NCBI RefSeq assembly: GCF_014207185.1
Contig: NZ_JACHCP010000004.1
Span: 1 to 64,000 of the forward strand
Reading direction: 5' to 3'
DNA from: Rhodanobacter sp. A1T4
Lineage (GTDB): Bacteria > Pseudomonadota > Gammaproteobacteria > Xanthomonadales > Rhodanobacteraceae
DNA length: 64,000 nt
Positions 47,565-56,102 of the stretch are shown here, one piece after another. The stretch's first letter is position 1. Every line of letters begins with the position of its first letter. The notes under the pieces were generated by a model. It was not told where the DNA came from. It made no database searches and saw only the letters and a program-made list of their open reading frames with translations. The translations under genes were made by a program, and so were the position numbers.

Positions 47565-48872
47565 TTAAATGGCCACTGCTCGATTCAGGTCGCCGATTGC
47601 TGCCACAAGGTCACTGACCGCAGCACGTTCCGCCTCGCTCAAGTCAGGATTCCAACTATCGATGATCAACACCACACGCGTTTCGTTGCTGCGATTCCAC
47701 GCTTCATGCTCAAAGGTATCGTCGAAAGTTACACACTGATCCTGCTTCCAGGTGTGCGTTTCTCCGCCAACACGCAGTGCGCAATCGGCTGGTATGACGA
47801 GCGGCAGATGGGTAACCAGGCGCGTATTGGTAACGCCACGATGCGGCATGATGTGAGTGCCTGGCCTCAGTACCGAAAACAGCGTTTCTGGCGCGTGCTC
47901 TCGAATGCGCACTAATGGTACTGAATCAAGTAGCGCTGCAGTGTTCGGACAAAGTTCGCAATTGGTGTCGTATCGCTCACCGTGGCGGTGGAAAAAATAG
48001 GCGTCCCATGCCGCTGCCTGATTGCCCGATGATTGCAGGTACTCATCGTTGTCGTCTCGTGGCCCCGACTGAAGAAATGATTCGAGACTGTCCTGCTTTG
48101 CCATGATGTTGCGTAGTTCATCTCGAATCATGCCGCCGGCTGACTCAAGCTCGGCTTGCCAGGGAAAGCGTTCGCGCGGATAGAAGGGTTGCGATGGTAT
48201 CTCCGGGAAATAGAGAAACTTGGGTTGCTGCCGCGGATCGGGCAAGTTCGCCGGCTGTTCGTTGAGATAAATTGCCAGACACAGGTCAACACGCCGAAGT
48301 TCTGATCGACTATAGCGTTGCCGCAGCGGTTCGAGCGTTTCCTCAAACACCCGCTTTCTGCCAGTGTCTACGTAATCCATCGCGTACTTGACTGGCTGGC
48401 GAAGCGCAGCGGCGGTCGTCGAGTCGTTCAGCCATCGACCTTGTGTTTGCGCATCGTTGATCGCTCGAAAATAGGCAAGCAATGCATTATGGGGTTGCCC
48501 GAGATTTTCCAGTGCGGTGGCCAGACGTAGTCGTGCCACAAACATCCGGGGTGCTATTTGAAGCGCCCTGCGAAGATTATGTGCCGCTGATGCGAAGTCT
48601 TGTGCGTCCAGCTGCGCAGTACCCAGCTGATGCAACGTGGCCGGATCATCCGGTTGCGCGTCACGAGCTCGAATCAATAATTCGATTGCTTTGCGCATGT
48701 CGCCGCGTGCTAAATGTTCATTGGCTAGAAATTGAAGTGCTTCAATGTCACTGGGTTTTTCTTCCAGTACACGCCAGTAAAATTGCTCTGCCACAAGTAA
48801 ATCTTTATTACGTATGTGCATACGTGCTGTTTCGCGGCTTAATGCCGCGCTGCTACTTGATGGAGTATTCAT
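47565..48872 (-). CDS. TPR protein with aspartyl/asparaginyl beta-hydroxylase domain
   Basis: 435 residues. TPR repeats at about 15-140, a linker, then a C-terminal AspH-type oxygenase domain. It aligns with human AspH by eye: PHRGVTNTRLVTHLPLVIP (iron His near 344, conserved Arg 351 and His 355), CALRVGGETHTWKQDQ, FDDTFEHEAWN (iron His near 389) and Arg near 399 for 2-oxoglutarate. The AspH class uses two His and no Asp/Glu ligand, as seen here. It should hydroxylate Asp or Asn in a protein. Human AspH also places TPRs before this domain. No signal peptide, so cytosolic. First gene of the minus-strand operon with ST3 and ST2. Confidence 0.9.
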   Translation of the reverse strand: MNTPSSSSAALSRETARMHIRNKDLLVAEQFYWRVLEEKPSDIEALQFLANEHLARGDMRKAIELLIRARDAQPDDPATLHQLGTAQLDAQDFASAAHNLRRALQIAPRMFVARLRLATALENLGQPHNALLAYFRAINDAQTQGRWLNDSTTAAALRQPVKYAMDYVDTGRKRVFEETLEPLRQRYSRSELRRVDLCLAIYLNEQPANLPDPRQQPKFLYFPEIPSQPFYPRERFPWQAELESAGGMIRDELRNIMAKQDSLESFLQSGPRDDNDEYLQSSGNQAAAWDAYFFHRHGERYDTNCELCPNTAALLDSVPLVRIREHAPETLFSVLRPGTHIMPHRGVTNTRLVTHLPLVIPADCALRVGGETHTWKQDQCVTFDDTFEHEAWNRSNETRVVLIIDSWNPDLSEAERAAVSDLVAAIGDLNRAVAI

Positions 48873-49270
48873 GTCTGGATTCGTGATCAGGCAAACCGAT
48901 TGCTTTGATTATAAGCCGGGTCAAGAGGTTTGCTTGCAATGACCTCGTGCTAAAAATACGTTCCGACAGGTTGCAATTTCTTGTAATGCGGAGATCCTGA
49001 GGCGGATCTCTGCGGGAGCTACTCGCCGGCCATGATCGATCTGAGCGGAGCGGCATAACTCTGTCGAGGCCACTAACAAAAGTCCGTTTCACGGCGTGAT
49101 CGAGCCGTTGAAGTGAACGCTACGGCAAGTTTCTAACTTGCGCGCGTTGAGTGTCTTCCTGCCATCCATCCGGGAGAGCAGCAGGTAAATGCCCCAGACC
49201 CGCCTTAGCATGTAAGTTTAACCCGTCCTGTCCGCGGGCGGACTTCCTTTAGCGGCAGATAGCGGTGATT
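48873..49270. promoter_or_regulatory. Upstream region of the hydroxylase-sulfotransferase operon
   Basis: 398 bases between grx4-like gene and operon, both minus strand. A perfect -10 TATAAT lies on the minus strand at 48908-48913, 36 bases before the start, but no well-spaced -35 was found. A hairpin with an 11-bp stem (48987-48997 with 49004-49014) may end the upstream glutaredoxin transcript; it has no U-tract. No ORF is convincing. Confidence 0.4.
48987..49014. repeat. Hairpin, 11-bp stem
   Basis: TGCGGAGATCC and GGATCTCTGCG pair around a 6-base loop with two G-T wobbles. It lies 115 bases before the beta-hydroxylase gene and 257 bases after the glutaredoxin fusion. Confidence 0.45.
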
Positions 49271-50194
49271 TTAATACCGCGGCACGCTCGAATCGATTTC
49301 GGTCGCCCATGCATCCATGCCACCTTCCACATTGGAGACGTCGCTGAAGCCGTGGGCGGCGAAGCGTTCGGCCATGCTCTGGCTGGAGATGCCGTGGTGG
49401 CAGATAAACGCTAGCGGGGTGTCCTTGGGCAGGGCGGCGAGGCTTTCGTAGCCTTCTTCTTCCAGCACGCGAGCCTGTGCCAGTGGCGCCACCTGGGCGC
49501 GTCCGTGGGCGGGGCGTACGTCGATCAGGGTGATGTTGTCTGCGGCCAGTCGGGCCTTGAGTTCGTGCACGGTGAGGGATTTGATTTCCTGCGCGCCGGG
49601 AAATTTCAGGCTCAGGCCTTCGCCCTGCACGGTAGACACCCAGTCGATCACGATGCCTTTGGCGCGCTGCGCGCTCGCCGGGTCGAAATGGACTTCAAGC
49701 CCGTTGCTGTGCGCGACGATGTCGTGATCGCCAGCCGGGGCCAGCTGAAAGCCGGCGCTGTGATCGGGACCGATCTCAAGGTGCAATGCGACGCCCTGCG
49801 CATTGGCAGTACCCTGGCGGATTGCCTCGGCGGCTGCATCGGTGATGGTGATTACCGGCGGCGTGCGGTCGGGTTTCGCCGCGCCAAACAGTTCGTGCAG
49901 TTCGCCACTGGTATAGAGCTGGCGGATGATGTCGGCACCACCGACCAACTCGCCTTCGACGTAGAGCTGCGGAATGGTCGGCCACTCGCCATAGGCCTTG
50001 ATGCCTTCGCGAATTTCCGGATCTTCCAGCACGTTGATCGTGTGGTAGTCGGGCAGCAGCTCATTGAGCATGTTGGTGGCGGCGGCGGAAAAGCCACATT
50101 GTGGCTGCCGACGGTCGCCCTTCATGAACAGCACCACGCGGTGGTCCTTGAGCAGGGTTTCAATACGTTCGCGGGTGGCGTTGTCGAGGGACAT
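49271..50194 (-). CDS. Grx4-type monothiol glutaredoxin fused to A-type-like and rhodanese domains
   Basis: 307 residues with three parts. Residues 1-105: monothiol glutaredoxin with CGFS at 33-36, the type that binds a [2Fe-2S] cluster with glutathione. About 112-200: an IscA/HesB-like fold (VITITDAAAEAIRQ, EVHFDPASAQRAKGIVIDWV) that lacks the C-terminal CxC cysteines, so it cannot carry a cluster in the usual way. About 204-307: a rhodanese with the active loop CHHGISSQ (Cys265). This fusion, seen in Xanthomonadales, suggests iron-sulfur or sulfur transfer. GGAG with an 8-base spacer supports the start. Confidence 0.9.
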   Translation of the reverse strand: MSLDNATRERIETLLKDHRVVLFMKGDRRQPQCGFSAAATNMLNELLPDYHTINVLEDPEIREGIKAYGEWPTIPQLYVEGELVGGADIIRQLYTSGELHELFGAAKPDRTPPVITITDAAAEAIRQGTANAQGVALHLEIGPDHSAGFQLAPAGDHDIVAHSNGLEVHFDPASAQRAKGIVIDWVSTVQGEGLSLKFPGAQEIKSLTVHELKARLAADNITLIDVRPAHGRAQVAPLAQARVLEEEGYESLAALPKDTPLAFICHHGISSQSMAERFAAHGFSDVSNVEGGMDAWATEIDSSVPRY

Positions 50195-50301
50195 GGGAGG
50201 ACTCCAGCAAAGAGGTCAATGATCCCATATGGCGCCATTGTCCGGCGCGTTCAAGCAAAAGGGCGGGCAAATCCACTATTTATGCGATACCTGGACCAGC
50301 T

Positions 50302-51159
50302 TCAGGCAGCCGGCCGAAGTTCGGTGAGTTTGCGTCGGCGTGCGGCCAGTGGCGCGAGTGCGAGGGCGGCCGTCGGCGAGGGTAGCAGCAGCTCCCGGCT
50401 GGCTCGGCCCAGAGCAGTGGGTTGCTCGCTCCAGTGGATCAGCTCCATCGCGCCGGTGTGGTCTTCGGTCAGCGCGGTGCAGTGCTCCACCCAGTCGCCA
50501 TCGTTGAGGTACAACACGCCATCGATCTCTCGTACCTGCCCGTAATGGATGTGCCCGCAGATATGGCCATCGAAACCGCGCTGGGCGGCGTCACCGGCGA
50601 CGCGATCTTCATAAGCGCGGATATACGCCAGTGCCTTGCCGATATGCGACTTGATGATGATGGACAGCGGCACGTACGGCAATTCGAGGCGGCGACGCAT
50701 GCCATACAGGCGGCGGTTGCTCCAGCAAATGAAGCGGTGCATCGCCTCACCCAGATGCATCATCCAGCTGCGGCCGACCTGCTCGGGATCGAACTCGTCG
50801 CCATGGCTGACGTGATAGCGGCGGCCATCGGCGCCTTCATGGATGGCGTCGAGTCGAATCTTGACGCCGCCGAAGGTTTGTCCCGCCATACCGCGCAATG
50901 GACAATCGTGGTTGCCGGGTATGTAGGTGACGTCGACGCCGCGCCGGGCTATTGCCATGATCTCAGCCAGCACGGCGCTATGGTCCGCGTGCCACCAATG
51001 TCGGCGGGTCAGCGCTTCCATGTCGATGATGTCGCCGACCAGATAAAGCTTTTCGCAGCGCAACTTGCGCAGGAAGTCGAGCAGATAGCTGGCCTTACAG
51101 TCTGGAGTGCCCAGATGCACATCGGAGATGAAGGCGCTACGGCAGTGAAAGTTCGACAT
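50302..51159 (-). CDS. Calcineurin-like metallophosphoesterase, LpxH-like
   Basis: 285 residues with the five metallophosphoesterase blocks: SDVHLG (DxH), GDIID (GDxxD), GNHD, VSHGDEFD (GD) and CGHIHYG (GHxH). The size and the insert after SHGDEFD match the UDP-2,3-diacylglucosamine diphosphatase branch (LpxH/LpxH2-like), which acts on the lipid A precursor at the cytosolic face. A second branch of unknown substrate looks similar, so the lipid A role is not certain. GGAG 8 bases before ATG 51159 supports the start. It lies downstream of the SGNH gene on the same strand. Confidence 0.82.
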   Translation of the reverse strand: MSNFHCRSAFISDVHLGTPDCKASYLLDFLRKLRCEKLYLVGDIIDMEALTRRHWWHADHSAVLAEIMAIARRGVDVTYIPGNHDCPLRGMAGQTFGGVKIRLDAIHEGADGRRYHVSHGDEFDPEQVGRSWMMHLGEAMHRFICWSNRRLYGMRRRLELPYVPLSIIIKSHIGKALAYIRAYEDRVAGDAAQRGFDGHICGHIHYGQVREIDGVLYLNDGDWVEHCTALTEDHTGAMELIHWSEQPTALGRASRELLLPSPTAALALAPLAARRRKLTELRPAA

Positions 51160-51277
51160 GGCGAGTACTCCGGTAGGTACCGGGACCCCAGTGTCGGGCC
51201 ATCAGGTCACCAAAGCATGGCGAAATGGTTGCAGTGTTGTTGCGACGCGGCAAGCTGCAAGAGCAGGAATGCGGTGC

Positions 51278-51901
51278 TTAGCGGGAGGGACGCAAAGCCC
51301 GACGAGCTATCGGCAAGATCGTATCCAGCCATAACGTGTACTGGGCGGCAGAAGGATGCAGCCCGTCATTGGCGACCAGATCGGCATGCTGCCGCGATAT
51401 CGGCGTTATGTTGACCCAGTGCGCGCCGGCACGCGTCGTTTCGTCCCGTGCTATCGCGTTGTAGACGTCCAATTCGTGGGCGATACGTGCCGCGCCTCTG
51501 GCATCATTACGCGCAAATGGCGTGGTGCCCCAATCGGGGATCGACACCACGATCACCCGCTGAGGATGGTTGCCTGCCAGCACAATGGCCCGCTGCAGCA
51601 GCGTGGCAAAGGCCGTGCGATAGTCGCTGGCGGGGCGGCCGCGATATTCGTCGTTGACGCCGATCAGCAAGGTCACCAGATCGTAGGTGGGAGCCAGCTG
51701 CGCCTGATCCATGCCGGCCGACAGCTCATCGGTGGTCCAGCCAGTGACGGCGACGATGCGCGGGTCATCGATCATCACGCCGCTGCGCCGGAGCTGTTGA
51801 ACGAGCTGCGACGGCCAGCGGGCTTCGGCGGGTACCGACTCGCCGATCGTGTAGGAGTCGCCGAGGGCGAGGTAGTGAAGCGGCAGCATGGCGGGCATCA
51901 T
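51278..51901 (-). CDS. SGNH/GDSL-family hydrolase
   Basis: 207 residues. Block I LALGDSYTIGE near the N-terminus supplies the nucleophile Ser; block III GVNDEYRG has the oxyanion Asn; block V NDGLHPSAAQY gives the Asp-x-x-His pair. No signal peptide, so probably cytosolic lipase/esterase or a deacetylase. The substrate is unknown. Two Met codons lie within the first five residues, so the start may be 51901 or 51889. Separated from the upstream aminotransferase gene by 67 bases. Confidence 0.87.
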   Translation of the reverse strand: MMPAMLPLHYLALGDSYTIGESVPAEARWPSQLVQQLRRSGVMIDDPRIVAVTGWTTDELSAGMDQAQLAPTYDLVTLLIGVNDEYRGRPASDYRTAFATLLQRAIVLAGNHPQRVIVVSIPDWGTTPFARNDARGAARIAHELDVYNAIARDETTRAGAHWVNITPISRQHADLVANDGLHPSAAQYTLWLDTILPIARRALRPSR

Positions 51902-51968
51902 GAAAGCAAAGCTCGACGTGGATGTTTCAGGACGTCACTTTCGATAGCTGCGGCGTCCATCGGGACGT

Positions 51969-53237
51969 TCAAGCGACTGCAGCGACAGTGCGAAGCGGCT
52001 GCTGATCCGCCATCCGACCCAGCACCCGTTCGATGCGCACGAACACTTCGCGCAGCTGCGCCGGTTGCGGCAGCAAGGTGAGCCGGATATGCCGGCTTGC
52101 GGCCACGTTGAAGCTGGAGCCGGGGACCACCAATACGGACTCCTCCTCCAGCAGGCGCAGCGCGAAAGCGTTGTCGTCGAAGCTGGCGATACGGCTGGCG
52201 CGAATTTGCGGGAACGCATACAGCGCACCGCCCGGAGTTACCAGATCCAGATAATCGCTGGCGGCGACACCGTCGATCACGGCCTGACGCGCCTCATACA
52301 GGCGGCCACCGGGCACGGTCAGCGCGCCGATGGTCGGTGCGTCCTGCAAGGCGGGAATCACCGCCCATTGCGCAGTCACGTTGGCGCATAGACGAAGTGC
52401 AGCGAGCAGCTGCAGGGCGTCGCGATATGCCGAAGTGCGTGCCGGATCACCCGACAGGCTCATCCAGCCGACCCGGTAACCACAGGCACGATGCACCTTG
52501 CTCAGGCCACCAAAACTGATGCAGGGAAGCTCCCCGGCGACTTCGGCCAGTGGCTGGAACACCGCGTCGTCGTAAAGAATCTCGTCGTAGATTTCGTCGC
52601 TCAGCAGCAGCAACCGGTGGCGCGCCGCCACGGCGACCAGCCGCTCCAGCAACGCGCGCGGATACACCGCGCCAGTCGGGTTATTCGGGTTTATCAGCAC
52701 CAGTGCACGGGTGCGTGGGGTGATCAGCGCCTCGATTTCGTCCGGATCGGGGAAGTGACCGTTGGCTGCCAGGCAGCGGTAATAGCGTGGCCGGCCACCG
52801 TTCAAGATCGTCGCGGCGCTCCACAGCGGATAGTCGGGGCTGGGCAGCAGCACTTCGTCATCGGATTGCAGTAGTGCACGCAGACTGAGGTCGATCAGCT
52901 CGCTGACGCCGTTGCCGATAAAGATGCGTTCGGCATCGACATGCCGCGCGCCGCGCGCACGCTGCTGAGCGGCGATGGTATCGCGGGCGATCTCCAGCCC
53001 TTGCTCGTGACCGTAGGCTTCGCTGTCATGCAGATGGTTGGCGATCGCTTCGCGCAGATGCGCTGGCGCCTCGAAACCGTAGCGGCCGGGATTGCCGATA
53101 TTGAGCTTGATGATGTCGAGGCCGGCGGCCTCCAGATCGCGCGCGCGTCGGGTCAGTGCGCCGCGGATTTCGTAACGCACATCGGCCAGGTGCGCGCTGG
53201 GTGCTATGGAGCTGGGTGCTGTAAAACCGTGTGTCAT
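51969..53237 (-). CDS. alaA: Class I/II PLP aminotransferase, AlaA-like
   Basis: 422 residues from MTHGFTAPSSI. Type I fold with LNIGNPGRYGFEAP, LSPDYPLWSAATILNGG-like region (LLPSPDYPLW), NPNNPTGAVY, DEIYDEILYD and the PLP-binding Lys in GGLSKVHRACGYRVGW. This matches the glutamate-pyruvate aminotransferase AlaA branch, which makes alanine from pyruvate, but related valine- or aromatic-type transaminases cannot be excluded. The frame runs upstream to 53378 with an unusual N-terminus; the ATG at 53237 gives the family length. Divergent from rsgA. Confidence 0.85.
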   Translation of the reverse strand: MTHGFTAPSSIAPSAHLADVRYEIRGALTRRARDLEAAGLDIIKLNIGNPGRYGFEAPAHLREAIANHLHDSEAYGHEQGLEIARDTIAAQQRARGARHVDAERIFIGNGVSELIDLSLRALLQSDDEVLLPSPDYPLWSAATILNGGRPRYYRCLAANGHFPDPDEIEALITPRTRALVLINPNNPTGAVYPRALLERLVAVAARHRLLLLSDEIYDEILYDDAVFQPLAEVAGELPCISFGGLSKVHRACGYRVGWMSLSGDPARTSAYRDALQLLAALRLCANVTAQWAVIPALQDAPTIGALTVPGGRLYEARQAVIDGVAASDYLDLVTPGGALYAFPQIRASRIASFDDNAFALRLLEEESVLVVPGSSFNVAASRHIRLTLLPQPAQLREVFVRIERVLGRMADQQPLRTVAAVA

Positions 53238-53421
53238 CGAAGCCAACGCCGATATCCTTATGATCTCTATGGCCGGCACCGCGGCCGAAACCTCGATGCT
53301 AGCAGCGCGCCGTGGTTCAGCGCGAGGATCGTTCAGGCAAATCGGTGGCAAATCAAGATTCATCGGCAGGCCATGCAAGGGCAGGGCATAATCAGTTTAC
53401 CCGTGAAGCCAGATCTCCCCC

Positions 53422-54477
53422 ATGAGTGATGCCGAATCGATCGAACGCCTGCGACGCATTGGCTGGCGTGGTGATGTGCTGCCCGCGGATGGGTTGCGAC
53501 TCGCCCGCGTAGTTGCCCAGCATCGGGCCGGCTACGAATTGCACGATGGCGAAACCCTGTTTGGCGCGCAGCCGGACGGACGTTTTCTGAAGCGAGGTAT
53601 CGATCCGGGTGAGCGCCCAGCGGTCGGTGATTTCGTTGAGGTGGCCGACGGCATGCCGCCGCATATTGTCACTGTGTCGCCGCGACGGACGGTGCTCTCT
53701 CGCGCCGCCGCTGGCGAGCGCTACGAGCGGCAGCTGATTGCCACTAATATCGACTACGTGCTGGTGTTGACCGGGCTGGATGGCGACTTCAATCCAGCGC
53801 GGATCGAACGCTACCTATCGCTGACCGAGGATTCGGGTGCGCAGCCGGTCGTGTTGTTGAGCAAGCTCGATACCCGCGATGATGCGCAGGAGCAGATCGA
53901 CGCGCTACGCGCACGCCTGCCGGACAGTACGCCGATCCATCCGCTCAATAGCAAGGATCCGGCCAGTGTGGCGCTGCTGGCGCAGTACCTCAAGCCGGGT
54001 GACAGCGCGGTGCTGGTGGGATCGTCTGGTGCCGGCAAATCCACGCTCACCAACACGTTGCTTGGTGCCGACCGCATGGCCACTGCCTCGGTGCGCACGC
54101 ACGATAGCCGCGGACGTCATACCACCACACACCGGGCGTTGCTGCAGCTGCCTAGCGGCGGCTGCCTGATCGATACGCCGGGGATGCGCGAGCTGAAACT
54201 CACCGGCGAGGAAAACCTCGATCTGTTCGCCGACATCGAAGTGTTGGCCGAGACCTGCCGTTTCGCCGATTGCGGTCATGGCAGTGAGCCGGGCTGTGCG
54301 ATTCAAGTGGCGCTGGACACCGGTGAGCTGACGCCCGAGCGCTGGCGCAACTATCTCAAGCTGCACGACGAACGCGAGGAACAAGCGGCCACGCTGGAGG
54401 CCAGGCTGCGTCGCCAGCGCGGCGGTCGTCCGATCGAGCGGCCGCATGGTCATCGCGGGCAGCGGGATCGCGATTGA
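53422..54477 (+). CDS. rsgA: Ribosome small-subunit-dependent GTPase RsgA
   Basis: 351 residues. An N-terminal OB-fold domain (about 1-95) is followed by a circularly permuted GTPase: G4 LLSKLD, then G1 GSSGAGKSTLTNTLLG (about 200-215), G3 DTPGMRE, and a C-terminal zinc domain with CRFADCGHGSEPGC (Cys-Cys-His-Cys). RsgA assists late assembly of the 30S subunit in the cytosol. It ends with a basic, Arg/His-rich tail. Monocistronic, convergent with the polyol operon. Confidence 0.94.
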   Translation: MSDAESIERLRRIGWRGDVLPADGLRLARVVAQHRAGYELHDGETLFGAQPDGRFLKRGIDPGERPAVGDFVEVADGMPPHIVTVSPRRTVLSRAAAGERYERQLIATNIDYVLVLTGLDGDFNPARIERYLSLTEDSGAQPVVLLSKLDTRDDAQEQIDALRARLPDSTPIHPLNSKDPASVALLAQYLKPGDSAVLVGSSGAGKSTLTNTLLGADRMATASVRTHDSRGRHTTTHRALLQLPSGGCLIDTPGMRELKLTGEENLDLFADIEVLAETCRFADCGHGSEPGCAIQVALDTGELTPERWRNYLKLHDEREEQAATLEARLRRQRGGRPIERPHGHRGQRDRD

Positions 54478-54529
54478 GTTGATGGATTTTATTTTGGGCG
54501 TCTAAACGTCCATACACTTAGTCGCTATA

Positions 54530-54544
54530 CCCTGTTCGACAGGG
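54530..54544. terminator. Short hairpin between rsgA and mannitol dehydrogenase genes
   Basis: CCCTGT and ACAGGG pair around TCG. It lies between two converging genes. No U-tract, so it is a weak candidate. Confidence 0.35.
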
Positions 54545-54558
54545 GCTGGACGGTGCGC

Positions 54559-56028
54559 TTAGCGGAGCGCTTCAAGCGTGGCGCGCGCGCCGATGCGATG
54601 TAGCGAGTCCAGTGCCCAGGTGTAAGCCGCAACAAATCGGGGATGTTCCACCAGATCGCCGAACAGCTCGCGGTTTTCAATAAAGGCCAACGGATGGCGG
54701 CGATTGTTCTGCGCGATCGCGTGCAATTGATTCTTCAGCCGGTCGACGATCTCGATCGGCTCACCCTGCTCGTCAGTACCTTCGTCGTAGCGTGCCCAGC
54801 TGGCGACGACCGCTGCGCTGCGCTTGATCTCACCGTTATGCTCAAGCTGATGACGGATCACCGGCACCAGCCACTTGGGAATCCGGTCGGAGCTTTCGGC
54901 GCACAGCCGCGCCAGCGTGTCGCGGATCTGCGGGTTGGCGAAGCGCTCGATCAAGGTCCGACGATAAAGGTCGAGATCCACGCCTGGCAGCGGCGACAGC
55001 GTCGGCGAGCCTTCTTCCACCATATAGCCGAGGAGGAACTCGACGAACAGCGGATCCTGGCAGACTTCGTGCGCGTAGCGATAGCCGGCCAGATAGCCGA
55101 AATAGGTCAGCGCCTGATGGCTGGCATTGAGCAGGCGCAGCTTCATCAGCTCGTATGGCATCACTTCGTCGACGATCTGCACGCCGACGTCCTCGAATGC
55201 GGGCCTACCGTCGTTGAAGTGATCTTCCAGCACCCACTGGGTGAATGGTTCGCACACAACGGGCCAGGCGTCGTCGATACCGAAGCGCTGCCTGACTTCG
55301 TCGCGGTCGGCATCGGTGGTGACCGGAGTGATGCGGTCGACCATCGAGTTGGGAAACTTCACGTGCTCGGCAATCCACTCGCCCAGTTCGGCGTTCTTGC
55401 GTCGCGCGTAGGCGGTGAACGTTGCCTTGGCCACATCGCCATTGCCCTGGATGTTGTCGCAGGACATTACGGTGAACGGCGCAATGCCCCGGGATTTGCG
55501 CCGCGCCAGCGCCTCGGTCACCAGACCGAAGCTGGTTTTCGGTGCAGCGCCCTCGACCAGGTCGTGTTTTACGTCCGGGTTGTCGAAATTGAATGCACCG
55601 GTGACGTGATGAAAGTTGTAGCCGCCTTCGGTCACAGTCAGCGAGACGATGCGTACCTCGGGGTTGGCCATTTTTTCCAGCACGGCTTTGACATCATCCG
55701 GTGCGTAGAGGTACTCGATGATCGAACCGATCACCCGTGGCTTGTAGCTGCCGTCCGGATGCTTGATCACCAGCGTATAGAGCCCGTTCTGCGCGTCCAT
55801 CACCGTCTTCATGCGCTGGTCTGCGGGCATCACGCCGACACCACAGATACCCCAGTCCAACGCCTTCCCGTCGTTCATCAGTTGGTCGACGTACATGGCC
55901 TGATGGGCGCGGTGAAAGCCGCCAACGCCGAAATGCACGATACCGACACCCACCTTGCTGCGATCGTAGGCCGGCACGGCCACGACGGGATCAAGCTGAT
56001 GGAGGGTACTGGCGTTTAACTTCTGCAT
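54559..56028 (-). CDS. mtlK: Mannitol 2-dehydrogenase (polyol dehydrogenase)
   Basis: 489 residues, the usual length of the long-chain mannitol dehydrogenase family. The N-terminal Rossmann domain has VHFGVGGFHRAHQAMYVD; the catalytic signature is LMKLRLLNASHQALTY (Lys with the Asn/His pair). It oxidises D-mannitol to fructose with NAD+; arabinitol and sorbitol are possible alternative substrates in this family. It is the last gene of the SmoEFGK-type uptake operon, 74 bases after the ATPase gene, so imported polyol would be fed straight into fructose metabolism. No fructokinase is in this window. Confidence 0.92.
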   Translation of the reverse strand: MQKLNASTLHQLDPVVAVPAYDRSKVGVGIVHFGVGGFHRAHQAMYVDQLMNDGKALDWGICGVGVMPADQRMKTVMDAQNGLYTLVIKHPDGSYKPRVIGSIIEYLYAPDDVKAVLEKMANPEVRIVSLTVTEGGYNFHHVTGAFNFDNPDVKHDLVEGAAPKTSFGLVTEALARRKSRGIAPFTVMSCDNIQGNGDVAKATFTAYARRKNAELGEWIAEHVKFPNSMVDRITPVTTDADRDEVRQRFGIDDAWPVVCEPFTQWVLEDHFNDGRPAFEDVGVQIVDEVMPYELMKLRLLNASHQALTYFGYLAGYRYAHEVCQDPLFVEFLLGYMVEEGSPTLSPLPGVDLDLYRRTLIERFANPQIRDTLARLCAESSDRIPKWLVPVIRHQLEHNGEIKRSAAVVASWARYDEGTDEQGEPIEIVDRLKNQLHAIAQNNRRHPLAFIENRELFGDLVEHPRFVAAYTWALDSLHRIGARATLEALR

Positions 56029-56102
56029 GGCGGCAATCTTCTTGGATCGAAAAGTTGGATCGTGATGTCAGGCGTTGCTGGATATGGCCGGTTCGTTAGA
56101 CA

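Noticed and set aside
54643..56019. A 458-codon open frame opposite mannitol dehydrogenase.
   Set aside because: Antisense shadow rich in His, Arg and Val with no family features; the minus-strand gene is certain.
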